64,000 nucleotides of DNA, taken from positions 1 to 64,000 of the forward strand of contig JBGVNP010000115.1 of NCBI GenBank assembly GCA_045125655.1, given 5' to 3'. Both the position numbers and the translations under genes were made by a program. The notes below the pieces were generated by a model, which saw only the letters and a program-made list of their open reading frames with translations, was not told the origin of the DNA and ran no database searches. Below, one piece after another: positions 1 through 8,631 of this stretch. The stretch comes from RGIG4608 sp045125655. Its GTDB lineage: Bacteria; Bacillota; Clostridia; Oscillospirales; CAG-272. Positions within the stretch are counted from its first letter, which is position 1. Each line of letters begins with the position of its first letter.

Positions 1-1
1 T

Positions 2-145
2 GAAAAAGCAGTCAACCTCGCAAGAAAGATAGCAAGTAAGTACGATATAGTGCTTTTGTCACCCGCCTGTGCAAGTTTTGATTCTTTCAAGAACTTTATG
101 GAGCGTGGCGATAAATTCAAAAAGATAGTAAATGATTTTAGATAG
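2..145 (+). CDS. murD: UDP-N-acetylmuramoylalanine--D-glutamate ligase, C-terminal end (partial)
   Basis: Only the last 47 codons are present; the gene enters from the left edge and stops at TAG 143-145. The fragment contains LLSPACASFD and a following NFMERGDKF block, the conserved C-terminal signature of MurD in the Mur ligase family. MurD adds D-glutamate to UDP-MurNAc-L-alanine in the cytoplasmic phase of peptidoglycan synthesis. The next gene begins 9 bp later with its own Shine-Dalgarno, so murD is probably co-transcribed with the M42 peptidases. The identification rests on a short but very characteristic motif. Confidence 0.85.
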   Translation, partial: EKAVNLARKIASKYDIVLLSPACASFDSFKNFMERGDKFKKIVNDFR

Positions 146-154
146 GAGAAATAT

Positions 155-1210
155 ATGGAACTTAAAAAGCTTATAGTAGATCTTTCATCGCTTATGTCCA
201 TAGGTGGATTTGAAAGATTTGAAAGAGAAAAGCTGCTTTCTCTTGTCGGCGAGCATTTTGATGAGTGCTATCTTGACAAGGTGGGAAATCAGATCTTCGT
301 TAAAAAATGTGGAAAGGAAAATGCTCCTAAAATAATGCTTGATGCTCACATGGACGAGATCGGTATGTACGTTACCGAGATTCTTGACGGTGGATTTCTT
401 AGGGTTATTAATATAGGCGGAATTGATACCGGAATTTTGCAGGCAAGTGACGTTATTATTTACGGCAAGGATGAAAGACTTTTCGGTGTTATCGCTTCAA
501 CTCCGCCCCATCTTGCAAGTGGTGATGGCAAGGAGCTTCCCAAAATTGATGAGCTTCTGATCGATACCTGCTACACCAAAGAGGAATTGGAAAGCAAGAT
601 CCGTATTGGTACACCCGTTGGATTTGCACCTAAATACACTGAAATCCTTAACAACAAGATTATGGGTAAGAGCTTTGATGACAAGGCATGTGCGGCTTGT
701 GCTATATACGCTGCTGCTACCACTCCTCGTGAGGAGCTTGCAGGCGACGTTTACGTTATGCTCTCTTGCTGTGAAGAGGTTACAGGAATGATAGCCCCCG
801 GTGCTTATGCACTCAATCCCGACTATGCGATGAGCATTGACGTAAATCTTGGCAGAGTACCCGGTACTAAAAAGGAAGAAACCGTTGAGCTTGGAAAGGG
901 TCCCTCAATAACAATTTCTGCAGTTACGGACAGAAAGCTCACAAATATGGTGATCGATATTGCAAAGGAAAAAGAAATTCCTTATCAAATATCGGTTTCC
1001 CCCACTCACACGGGAACAAATGCAGTTTCAATTCAGCTCGCAAGAGAGGGAATTCCTACAGTAGATATTGGGCTTCCTCTTGCAAGTATGCATACATACA
1101 ACGAGATAATTTCTCTCGATGATACAAAAACACTCAGCGATCTTATTTGTGAATTTATAAAGGATAAGAAAATCGCTGAAGAATATGGCAAAGGAGGACT
1201 TGAAATATGA
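155..1210 (+). CDS. M42 family metallopeptidase 1 (aminopeptidase/glucanase type)
   Basis: A 351-residue protein, the usual length for family M42 (tetrahedral TET-type aminopeptidases and their relatives). The two-metal site is complete: H65 and D67 in AHMDEIG, the bridging Asp in SFDDKA (175-176), the catalytic Glu pair in CCEEVTG (207-208), D229 in SIDVN, and H313 in ASMHTYNE. No signal peptide is visible, so it should act in the cytoplasm, trimming short peptides from the N terminus. The start follows AGGAGA at 145-150. It is the first of three M42 paralogues in a row and overlaps the second by four bases, which implies translational coupling. Substrate preference cannot be read from the sequence. 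Some M42 proteins are annotated as cellulases (FrvX/endoglucanase M), but a peptidase role is more likely. Confidence 0.9.
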   Translation: MELKKLIVDLSSLMSIGGFERFEREKLLSLVGEHFDECYLDKVGNQIFVKKCGKENAPKIMLDAHMDEIGMYVTEILDGGFLRVINIGGIDTGILQASDVIIYGKDERLFGVIASTPPHLASGDGKELPKIDELLIDTCYTKEELESKIRIGTPVGFAPKYTEILNNKIMGKSFDDKACAACAIYAAATTPREELAGDVYVMLSCCEEVTGMIAPGAYALNPDYAMSIDVNLGRVPGTKKEETVELGKGPSITISAVTDRKLTNMVIDIAKEKEIPYQISVSPTHTGTNAVSIQLAREGIPTVDIGLPLASMHTYNEIISLDDTKTLSDLICEFIKDKKIAEEYGKGGLEI

Positions 1211-2265
1211 AATTACAGGGTAGAGAATTGCTTGAATACCTTTGTCAGAAATTCGGTCCTACGGGCTTTGAAGATGAGGTTGCCGATGCTATAATTGAGC
1301 AGCTTGGTGACGATTGCGATAAGATTGTTAAGGATAGCTTTGGCAACGTATATGCGCTCATAAAGGGCAATTCAAGTGACAGAGTAATGATATCCTCCCA
1401 TATGGATGAGGTTGGATTTATGATTACTGATATTGACAGTGACGGATATATCAAGTTTGCAAATCTTGGTGGAATTGACCCCAAGGTGCTTTACGGTAAG
1501 CAGGTTATTTTGGGTAATGAGAAAACTAAGATAAACGGTGTAATAGCCGCAAAGGCAATTCATCACAAACGCAGAGAGGATAGATTTTCTGTTACTCCTA
1601 TAAAAGAAATGTATATAGACATTGGTGCAAAGGATGTGGATGAAGCAAAGGAATACGTAAATATCGGTGATTTTGGTGTTTTCAATTCTGACTTTGTTTT
1701 CTTTGGAACTGACAACAAATATGCCAAGGGCAAGGCGATAGACGACAGAGCAGGATGCTGTGCGATGATTGAAACCATCAGAAGATTGAGAGAAGAAAAG
1801 ATTACTCTTCCTTTTGATACTTATTTTTGTTTTACAGTTCGTGAAGAGGTCGGACTTTCGGGCGCAAGAGTTGCCGCAGAGAAGGTCAAGCCCTCCCGCG
1901 CGATAATCCTTGAGTCAACTGCTATCGGTGATATTGCAGGTGCCCCTGCACATAAGAGAGTTGCTGACGTTGGTAATGGCGGTGTTATTTCTCTTATGGA
2001 CAGATCAACTATATATGACACCGAGTTTGTTAATTTTACACTTGATACCGCAAAGAATAACGGCATTAAAGCGCAGGTTAAGAGATATGTTTCGGGAGGT
2101 AACGATGCAGGTCATATTCATAAATCGGGCAAGGGTGTTAAATGCGTTGCAATTTCAATGGGAACACGTTATCTCCATTCACCCGCTTGTGTGGCAAGCA
2201 TGGAGGACTATGAATCTATAAGAGAGCTTGTTTTGGCAATGCTCAAGAATATGAAGGAGGATTAA
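1207..2265 (+). CDS. M42 family metallopeptidase 2
   Basis: A 352-residue M42 peptidase whose start overlaps the previous stop (ATGA). Metal ligands: H65 and D67 in SSHMDEVG, D179-D180 in AIDDRAG, E213-E214 in VREEVG, and H324 in RYLHSP. At the fifth ligand position it has Glu (E236, in ILEST), where both neighbours have Asp; either acidic residue is tolerated in this family. It diverges clearly from paralogues 1 and 3, so this is not a recent duplication. It is probably a cytosolic oligomeric aminopeptidase with a different side-chain preference. Co-expression with the other two would let them form mixed particles or broaden peptide turnover; that part is inference. Confidence 0.9.
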   Translation: MKLQGRELLEYLCQKFGPTGFEDEVADAIIEQLGDDCDKIVKDSFGNVYALIKGNSSDRVMISSHMDEVGFMITDIDSDGYIKFANLGGIDPKVLYGKQVILGNEKTKINGVIAAKAIHHKRREDRFSVTPIKEMYIDIGAKDVDEAKEYVNIGDFGVFNSDFVFFGTDNKYAKGKAIDDRAGCCAMIETIRRLREEKITLPFDTYFCFTVREEVGLSGARVAAEKVKPSRAIILESTAIGDIAGAPAHKRVADVGNGGVISLMDRSTIYDTEFVNFTLDTAKNNGIKAQVKRYVSGGNDAGHIHKSGKGVKCVAISMGTRYLHSPACVASMEDYESIRELVLAMLKNMKED

Positions 2266-2269
2266 TTTT

Positions 2270-3265
2270 ATGTATAATACACTTAAACAGATCACACTTG
2301 TTCACGGTGTTTCAGGTAAGGAGCATCGCGTTGCAAATACACTTAAGGAAATGATTGCGCCATATTGCGATGAGGCGCATATAGACGCTATGGGAAATCT
2401 TATCGCACTTAAGCGCGGTAACGGTGCAAATCCCAAAAAGGTTTTGCTTTGCGGTCATATGGATGAAATCGGATTTATAGTGAATTTTGTTGAGGATAAC
2501 GGATTTATTCGCGTTGCTCCCATAGGCGGTATTAACTGGGTTGCTTGTGCATTCGGCGAAGTAGTTTCTGAGCACGGAGTTCACGGTGTGCTTGTTCCTA
2601 ATTCGGGTACAAAGGCAAGCGATTTTGCTCCCGATCTTTTCTATATTGATATTGGTGCTGATAATAAGAAAAATGCAGAAAGAAGAGTTAAGATCGGTGA
2701 TACGTTCGTTCTTAAATCAAATCTTACCAAGCTCAATACAAACAGAGTTACGGGTCGTCCTCTTGATGACAGAGCAGGATGCGGTATCGTGCTTGAAATA
2801 GCTAAGAGAATTGCTAAAGAACCTGTTGCCGATGACGTTTATTACGTTTTCAGCGTTCAGGAAGAGGTTGGATGCCGCGGATCAAAAACAGCAGCTTTTG
2901 CAGTAGCTCCCGACTATTCACTTACATTTGACGTAACGGGTACGGGTGACACTGCAGGTGCAAAGCCCATGGCAGTTAAGCTCGGTGGCGGTGCGGCTAT
3001 CAAGATCAAGGATGCATCCGTTATTTGTGATAGCGAGATCGTAGACAAGCTCACAAGAGTTGCAAAGGAGAAGAATATCAAGAGTCAGCTTGAAATATTG
3101 ACATACGGTGGAACGGACACATCTTCTATCCAGATGACAGCGTCGGGTTGCCGTGCGGGAGCTATTTCGATTCCTTCAAGATACATTCATTCTGGTGTTG
3201 AAATGATTGATATGAATGACTATAAGGCATGCATTGACCTTGCGGTTGAATTCATTAAGGAGTAA
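2270..3265 (+). CDS. M42 family metallopeptidase 3
   Basis: A 331-residue M42 peptidase, the shortest of the three. Ligands: H63 and D65 in CGHMDEIG, D166-D167 in PLDDRAG, E198-E199 in VQEEVG, D221 in TFDVTG, and H307 in RYIHSG. The start follows AAGGAGGATTAATTTT. The shorter length reflects a tighter N terminus, not a truncation, since every catalytic element is present. It lies 4 bp after paralogue 2 and 2 bp before the PLP enzyme. A cytosolic aminopeptidase role is likely, as for the others. Confidence 0.9.
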   Translation: MYNTLKQITLVHGVSGKEHRVANTLKEMIAPYCDEAHIDAMGNLIALKRGNGANPKKVLLCGHMDEIGFIVNFVEDNGFIRVAPIGGINWVACAFGEVVSEHGVHGVLVPNSGTKASDFAPDLFYIDIGADNKKNAERRVKIGDTFVLKSNLTKLNTNRVTGRPLDDRAGCGIVLEIAKRIAKEPVADDVYYVFSVQEEVGCRGSKTAAFAVAPDYSLTFDVTGTGDTAGAKPMAVKLGGGAAIKIKDASVICDSEIVDKLTRVAKEKNIKSQLEILTYGGTDTSSIQMTASGCRAGAISIPSRYIHSGVEMIDMNDYKACIDLAVEFIKE

Positions 3266-3267
3266 AT

Positions 3268-4527
3268 ATGGAATTTTCAAATAAGATTTTAGATCTCGTT
3301 AAAGAGGCAGAGGTGGCTCTTAGGGATACGTTTGATGAAATCGACAGAGTGTCCTTCAACAACACCCAAAGAGTTATGAACGCCTTTGCGGAGCATAAAG
3401 TTTCCGATGCGATGTTTGGCTCTACGAGCGGCTACGGCTACGATGACAAGGGTAGGGACGTGCTTGACGAGATCTGGGCAGATGTTTTCGGCTCTGAAGC
3501 GGCACTTGTAAGGCACTCCATTGCTAACGGAACACACGCGCTCACCATTGGACTTTTTGGTATTTTGCGTCCGGGTGATATTATGCTTTCAGTTGCAGGC
3601 AAGCCCTATGACACGCTTGAAGAGGTTATCGGAATCGTTGGTGAAAGCGGAAACGGGTCACTCAAGGATTTTGGCGTTGAATACAAACAGATAGAGCTTA
3701 AAGAAGATGGCACCTTTAATTTTGATGCAGTTGGTCAAGAGCTTAAGGTGAATGCTCAAAAAATTAAAATGGTTTTCATTCAACGCTCCAAGGGATATCT
3801 CAATCGCAGAACACTTACTGTTGACGAGATAGGGGAGATGGCTCGTTTTGTAAAATCTCTTTCTCCTAATACATTTGTTGTAGTTGACAACTGCTATGGC
3901 GAATTTGTTGAAGAAAAAGAACCTGTTGCAGTAGGCGCCGATCTTTGCATTGGCTCACTTATAAAAAATCCCGGAGGAGGCATGGCAGAAACGGGCGGCT
4001 ATTTTGCGGGAACAAAAAAAGCTATTGAGCTTGTTTCCTACCGTCTTACGTCACCGGGTACGGGTGCTGAGGTGGGTGCTACTATCGGTCAGAATAAGAG
4101 CTTATATAAGGGACTTTTCTATGCGCCTCATACCACTGCACAAGCTCTTAAAACAGGATATCTTGCATCTTACGTATTCGACAAAATGGGTTATAATGCT
4201 GTTCCCAAGTGGACGGAAAAGCGCTCTGATATAATTCAGACGGTTATTACCGAGGACCCCGAGATACTTTGTGCCTTCTGCAGAGGTATTCAAAAGGGCT
4301 CGCCCGTTGATGCATACGTTACTCCCGAGCCATGGGATATGCCCGGATATACTGATAAGGTAATTATGGCTGCGGGTGCATTTACTCAGGGCTCTTCAAT
4401 CGAGCTTTCCGCAGACGGACCTATAAGACCTCCTTATACTGTATATTTCCAAGGCGGACTTACTTATGAAAGCGGTAAAATTGGTATTATGAGCGCGGCA
4501 CAAACCGTTATGGAGCTTGAACAATGA
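3268..4527 (+). CDS. Methionine gamma-lyase family PLP enzyme (YnbB / aluminium-resistance-protein family)
   Basis: A 419-residue fold-type I PLP enzyme of the family PF06838, often named aluminium resistance protein or methionine gamma-lyase family. Visible marks are VRHSIANGTHAL near residues 80-91, VVVDNCYGEF near 207-216 (the Asp that contacts the cofactor pyridine), and GSLIKNPGGGMAETGGY near 229-245, where the Lys of SLIKNPGG is the expected Schiff-base lysine. The reaction is not established for most members; cleavage of a sulfur amino acid side chain is the usual proposal. Its place between peptidases that release amino acids and a cysteine desulfurase supports a sulfur amino acid role, but that is inference. 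It overlaps the next gene by four bases. Confidence 0.85.
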   Translation: MEFSNKILDLVKEAEVALRDTFDEIDRVSFNNTQRVMNAFAEHKVSDAMFGSTSGYGYDDKGRDVLDEIWADVFGSEAALVRHSIANGTHALTIGLFGILRPGDIMLSVAGKPYDTLEEVIGIVGESGNGSLKDFGVEYKQIELKEDGTFNFDAVGQELKVNAQKIKMVFIQRSKGYLNRRTLTVDEIGEMARFVKSLSPNTFVVVDNCYGEFVEEKEPVAVGADLCIGSLIKNPGGGMAETGGYFAGTKKAIELVSYRLTSPGTGAEVGATIGQNKSLYKGLFYAPHTTAQALKTGYLASYVFDKMGYNAVPKWTEKRSDIIQTVITEDPEILCAFCRGIQKGSPVDAYVTPEPWDMPGYTDKVIMAAGAFTQGSSIELSADGPIRPPYTVYFQGGLTYESGKIGIMSAAQTVMELEQ

Positions 4528-5690
4528 GAGAGATTTATTTAGATAACAGTGCTACAACTCCTCTTTGTGATGAAGCCAAGCAAGTTATGATAAAGGCAAT
4601 GGATTGCTTTGGAAATCCATCATCATTACATTCAAAGGGCTTTGAATCATCCAAGATAATTGCTGAAGCAAGAAGCAAGGTATTATCATCCTTATTTATC
4701 AGAAACGGAAAAGCTGAAAATCTTGTTTTTACCTCCTCGGGTACTGAAGCGGATAACCTTGCTCTTATGGGTGTGGCTTATGCCAAAACTCGAAGAGCAA
4801 ACAGAATTATCACAACCGATTCGGAGCATTCTGCTATTGAAAACACTATTAAATCCCTTGAAAATGATGGATTTGAGGTAATTAGACTCTCAACTGTAAA
4901 CGGTATTATTGACATTGATGAGTTTAAAAAAGCAATAAACAAGAATACATTGCTTGTATCCATTATGCACGTTAACAATGAAACGGGAGCTGTTTATAAT
5001 ATCAAGGAATGCTTTAAAATCGCAAAAGAGATAAATCCCGACGTTGTCACTCATACCGATGCAGTTCAATCCTATATGAAGCTCAAGGTTTCTCCAAGCG
5101 AGTTGCTTGCGGATTTAGTTACGGTGAGTGCTCACAAAATTCACGGACCAAAGGGAATTGGTGCTTTGTATATAAGTCCCGATATTATTAAGAAAAAACA
5201 GATAAAACCCATAATTTTTGGCGGTGGACAAGAGGGCGGATTTCGTTCGGGCACTGAAAATCTTTTGGGAATTGCTGCCTTTGGTGCTGCTGCAGAAAGA
5301 GGATACAAAAATCTTTCAAAGGATATTTCAGTGATGAGAGAGCTTAGAGAATATGCTCTTGAAAAGCTTGCAAGTATTGATGTTAGAATCAATTTGCCTT
5401 TGGGTGAGTGTGCGCCTCACATTATAAATATAACCTTGCCATCGATAAAGAGCGAAACTATGCTTCATCATCTTTCGGCAAATGGTATTTATATTTCAAG
5501 CGGCTCCGCTTGTGCGTCAAATTCGGCAACAAAAAAAGTAAGCCGCGCGCTCAAGGGCTTCGGGCTTACTGATTTAGATGCGGACTGTTCAATAAGAATC
5601 AGCTTTTCACCCTTTAATACAAAGGATGAAATTGATGCATTTATTGAATGCCTTAACATTGGTATTGAAAAATTGGTTAAAATCAAATAA
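4524..5690 (+). CDS. Cysteine desulfurase family protein (NifS/IscS-like)
   Basis: A 388-residue class V aminotransferase-fold protein. The PLP lysine is K205 in VSAHKIHGPKG and the catalytic cysteine is C330 in SSGSACASNS, the loop that carries the persulfide in IscS-type enzymes. These enzymes remove sulfur from L-cysteine for Fe-S cluster assembly or tRNA thiolation. No iscU partner is adjacent. mnmA, which needs persulfide sulfur, lies about 3 kb away on the other strand, so this enzyme could serve it, but nothing in the sequence proves the link. It is the last gene of the murD-peptidase operon and is followed at once by a strong terminator. Confidence 0.9.
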   Translation: MREIYLDNSATTPLCDEAKQVMIKAMDCFGNPSSLHSKGFESSKIIAEARSKVLSSLFIRNGKAENLVFTSSGTEADNLALMGVAYAKTRRANRIITTDSEHSAIENTIKSLENDGFEVIRLSTVNGIIDIDEFKKAINKNTLLVSIMHVNNETGAVYNIKECFKIAKEINPDVVTHTDAVQSYMKLKVSPSELLADLVTVSAHKIHGPKGIGALYISPDIIKKKQIKPIIFGGGQEGGFRSGTENLLGIAAFGAAAERGYKNLSKDISVMRELREYALEKLASIDVRINLPLGECAPHIINITLPSIKSETMLHHLSANGIYISSGSACASNSATKKVSRALKGFGLTDLDADCSIRISFSPFNTKDEIDAFIECLNIGIEKLVKIK

Positions 5691-5696
5691 AAGATA

Positions 5697-5730
5697 AGCG
5701 GTGAGCAAATGCTCACCGCTTGATTTTTTT
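5697..5730. terminator. Bidirectional terminator between the desulfurase and P-type ATPase genes
   Basis: A perfect 10-bp stem (AGCGGTGAGC / GCTCACCGCT) with an AAAT loop spans 5697-5720. Seven T residues follow on the + strand, and A residues precede it so that it can also work for the convergent ATPase gene. Confidence 0.9.
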
Positions 5731-8419
5731 ATTTCTTTTTGCTTACTGCTCTTGTGATTGCCTTAAAGATTTCAACGATCGGGATTACAAGAATTGCAAG
5801 AAGCATTGCGATTCCGTATTCCATAAGGTCAAGATGAGCAAGGCTGAATGCCTGTGCCAAGAAGTCGATCTCGATTACTGCTGTGGTAAGAAGGAAGGAA
5901 AGTATTCCTGCACCCCAGAGCCATACGTTTTGAGTATTCATCTTGAAGATTGAGCCGTGAAGTGATCTCATATTGAAAGCGTGGAAGATTTCTGCCATGG
6001 AAAGTGTAAGGAATGCCATGGACGTACCGAGCATTTCTGCACTATAGGTTCCTGCAGCGATCGCTTCTGCATGATGAAGCTCTGCAAGCCAATCACGACC
6101 GATAAAGTAGGAAACAAGTGTGATAAGTGTAACGAGGAAGCCCTGATATACAACTGCCACGCCAAGACCGCCTGCAAAGATGCCTTCCTTGGAATCACGG
6201 GGAGCACGCTTCATAACGTCACTCTCGGGCTTTTCCATACCGAGCGCAAGTGCAGGGAAGCAGTCTGTGATAAGGTTGATCCAAAGCAAATGAACTGCAA
6301 GGAAGATATTCTGAATACCAAGAAGTGTTGCAAAGAAGATTGTAAGAACCTCGGAGAGGTTGGAAGCAAGAAGGAACTGAATAGCTTTTCTGATGTTATC
6401 GTAGATTCTACGTCCTTCGCCTGCCGCTGAAACGATGGTTGCAAAGTTGTCGTCTGCAAGTATCATATCGGCAACATTCTTTGTTACGTCAGTACCTGTG
6501 ATACCCATACCAACGCCGATGTCGGCATTTTTAATAGAGGGAGCATCGTTTACACCGTCACCAGTCATAGCGGTGATTTTGCCTTTTTTACGCCAAGCAT
6601 TAACGATTCTTGTCTTGTGCTCGGGCTGAACACGCGCGTAAACGGAATATTTTTCTACCAAGGAGTCAAAGTCCTCATCGGATATATCGTCAAGCTCGGC
6701 ACCTGTGATCGCCTGAGAAGCGTCTGTAATAATACCAAGCTGAGTAGCGATTGCAACAGCAGTGTCCTTATGGTCACCGGTGATCATAATGGGACGGATA
6801 CCTGCAAGACGGCACTCATCAATAGCGGGTTTAACCTCGGGACGAACGGGGTCGATCATGCCAACCATACCAATAAAGCAAAGATCGTTTTCAAGTGCTT
6901 CTGCTTCATAGATGGTGGGCTCTGCATCAAGGTCCTTAAAAGCAGCTGCAAGTACACGAAGCGCTTGATCTGCCATACCCTTATTAGCGGAAAGGATCTG
7001 CTTTCTGATGTCATCTGTCATAGGAACTTTCTTGCCGTCAATGTAAGCAGAGGTACAAATCTTAAGGATCTCATCGGGAGCACCCTTGGTGTACTGAACG
7101 AGCTTTCCGTCATTTGTCTTATGAACTGTTGACATCATCTTACGCATTGAATCGAAGGGAACTTCACCAATACGAACGAAGAGATTCTTCTGAGTATTCT
7201 TGGACAAATTAAGTGTTTCTGCGTAGTTTACGAGCGCACATTCGGTGGGTTCACCAACAGCTGTACCTTCATTTACGTCAAACTCTGCATCGGAGCAAAG
7301 TGACATAGCATTTGCAAGAAGTGCCTCATCGGAGCCATAGTGATCAACTACGGTCATCTTATTCTGTGTAAGTGTACCTGTTTTGTCGGAGCAGATGATC
7401 TGTGTGCAACCGAGTGTTTCAACAGCTGTGAGCTTACGGATGATAGCGTTTCTCTTAGACATATTTGTAACGCCGATTGAGAGAACGATTGTTACAACAG
7501 TGGAAAGACCCTCGGGAATAGCTGCAACCGCAAGGGAAATAGCTACCATAAAGAAGTCCATAACCTTGTCAAAAGTGAATTGACCCGTTGTAAGAAGCTC
7601 ACGAACAATATTGATACCAAATACCAAAATAGAGATTATAATAACAAGAACTGTAAGGATCTTTGAAAGCTGACCGAGCTTGATCTGAAGGGGAGTTTTA
7701 CCTTCCTCTGCCTGAGCAAGTGCATCTGCGATCTTACCCATTTCGGTATCCATACCGGTACCTGTAACAACTGCCTTACCACGTCCGTAAACGATAACGC
7801 TACCCATATATACCATATTCTTACGGTCACCGAGAGTAACCTCATCTGCCTCGATAACATTTTCAGTTTTGTTTACGGGAACGGATTCACCGGTGAGAGC
7901 TGCCTCTTCAGCTTTGATAGAAGCGCACTCGATAATTCTTGCGTCTGCGGGAACAGCATCGCCGGCTTCAAGCACGATAATATCACCCACTACAAGATCT
8001 TCACTCTTAACAGTTATCTGATGCCCGTCGCGAATAACCTTGGAAGTTGCTGCGGCGATTTCTTGAAGCGCCTCAATTGCTTTTTCCGCCTTGCTTTCCT
8101 GAAGAACGCCGAGAATAGCGTTAATAAGAACAACGGCAAGAATAATAACAACGTCAGAGGGGAAACCGAAATGACCGCTTATAACACCCTCGTAGATCTC
8201 CATACCTGCAGAAATTGCTGCGGCTACGAGAAGGATGATAGTCATGGGCTCGGCAAGCTGCTTGAAGAATCTCTTGATCATAGATTCTTTTTCGCCCTCA
8301 GCAAGCTTGTTTTTTCCATTTTTCTCAAGTCTTGTCTGTGCTTCAGCAGAGGAAAGACCGTTTTCAGTAGTTGAAAAATGGGAAAGAACCTCTTCTTTTG
8401 AACTGTTGTAGAAATTCAT
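5729..8419 (-). CDS. Cation-translocating P-type ATPase (PMCA/SERCA-like, Ca2+ or Mn2+ exporter)
   Basis: An 896-residue P2-type ATPase. The start used is the ATG at 8419, behind AAGGAG; the longer frame to 8470 would run through the riboswitch terminator and is rejected. Marks in order: an N-terminal cation-ATPase domain, TGES (about 176-179) in the actuator domain, PEGL in M4 (302-305), the phosphorylated Asp in DKTGTLT (D345), the nucleotide-binding domain, and TGDGVND in the hinge. About ten membrane segments with a long C-terminal block are as expected for calcium pumps. Control by a yybP-ykoY element suggests the physiological cargo includes Mn2+; the known precedents are P-type ATPases under this riboswitch in other Firmicutes. 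Transcription is from a strong dedicated promoter. Confidence 0.92.
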   Translation of the reverse strand: MNFYNSSKEEVLSHFSTTENGLSSAEAQTRLEKNGKNKLAEGEKESMIKRFFKQLAEPMTIILLVAAAISAGMEIYEGVISGHFGFPSDVVIILAVVLINAILGVLQESKAEKAIEALQEIAAATSKVIRDGHQITVKSEDLVVGDIIVLEAGDAVPADARIIECASIKAEEAALTGESVPVNKTENVIEADEVTLGDRKNMVYMGSVIVYGRGKAVVTGTGMDTEMGKIADALAQAEEGKTPLQIKLGQLSKILTVLVIIISILVFGINIVRELLTTGQFTFDKVMDFFMVAISLAVAAIPEGLSTVVTIVLSIGVTNMSKRNAIIRKLTAVETLGCTQIICSDKTGTLTQNKMTVVDHYGSDEALLANAMSLCSDAEFDVNEGTAVGEPTECALVNYAETLNLSKNTQKNLFVRIGEVPFDSMRKMMSTVHKTNDGKLVQYTKGAPDEILKICTSAYIDGKKVPMTDDIRKQILSANKGMADQALRVLAAAFKDLDAEPTIYEAEALENDLCFIGMVGMIDPVRPEVKPAIDECRLAGIRPIMITGDHKDTAVAIATQLGIITDASQAITGAELDDISDEDFDSLVEKYSVYARVQPEHKTRIVNAWRKKGKITAMTGDGVNDAPSIKNADIGVGMGITGTDVTKNVADMILADDNFATIVSAAGEGRRIYDNIRKAIQFLLASNLSEVLTIFFATLLGIQNIFLAVHLLWINLITDCFPALALGMEKPESDVMKRAPRDSKEGIFAGGLGVAVVYQGFLVTLITLVSYFIGRDWLAELHHAEAIAAGTYSAEMLGTSMAFLTLSMAEIFHAFNMRSLHGSIFKMNTQNVWLWGAGILSFLLTTAVIEIDFLAQAFSLAHLDLMEYGIAMLLAILVIPIVEIFKAITRAVSKKK

Positions 8420-8456
8420 TTTTTTCTCCTTATTAGTGATTTTGGGGTGTAGGTTA

Positions 8457-8565
8457 CAAAAAAGACTCAAGTGTATTACACACTTGAGTCTTGTTCATTA
8501 AGATATGCCAGGCAAACGCCATGATGTTGACATATCACGTAATACGCAAACTACTCCCTCGAGTG
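8457..8565 (-). ncRNA. yybP-ykoY (Mn2+-sensing) riboswitch leader with terminator
   Basis: The minus-strand leader reads CGAGGGAGTAG (about 8561-8551), GTCAACA (8531-8525), GGCGTTTGCCTGGC (8520-8507), then a strong hairpin with arms AAGACTCAAGTGT and ACACTTGAGTCTT (8492-8462) and a T-run. GGGAGTAG, GTCAACA and GCCTGGC in this order are the conserved blocks of the yybP-ykoY family, which binds Mn2+ and usually turns on Mn2+ efflux genes. The terminator hairpin directly after the aptamer indicates control by transcription termination, with ligand binding expected to prevent it. The downstream gene is a cation P-type ATPase, a standard partner of this family. A covariance-model score would settle the assignment. 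Confidence 0.85.
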
Positions 8566-8570
8566 AGTAA

Positions 8571-8599
8571 ATTATAACATATTGCTTAATTGTTGTCAA
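8571..8599 (-). promoter_or_regulatory. Vegetative promoter of the riboswitch-ATPase transcript
   Basis: TTGACA at 8594-8599 and TATAAT at 8571-8576 on the minus strand, both perfect consensus, separated by 17 bp. The start point falls a few bases before the aptamer. Confidence 0.9.
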
Positions 8600-8631
8600 G
8601 AAAAATTGCAAAAAATCATAAAAATTTAATA

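Noticed and set aside
6435..8374. Several open frames on the + strand inside the ATPase gene (for example 6617-7132)
   Set aside because: They are antisense shadows with no ribosome site and no recognisable domain.
8420..8470. 17-codon upstream extension of the P-type ATPase frame
   Set aside because: It runs through the riboswitch terminator hairpin and lacks a ribosome site; the ATG at 8419 has AAGGAG at the right distance.
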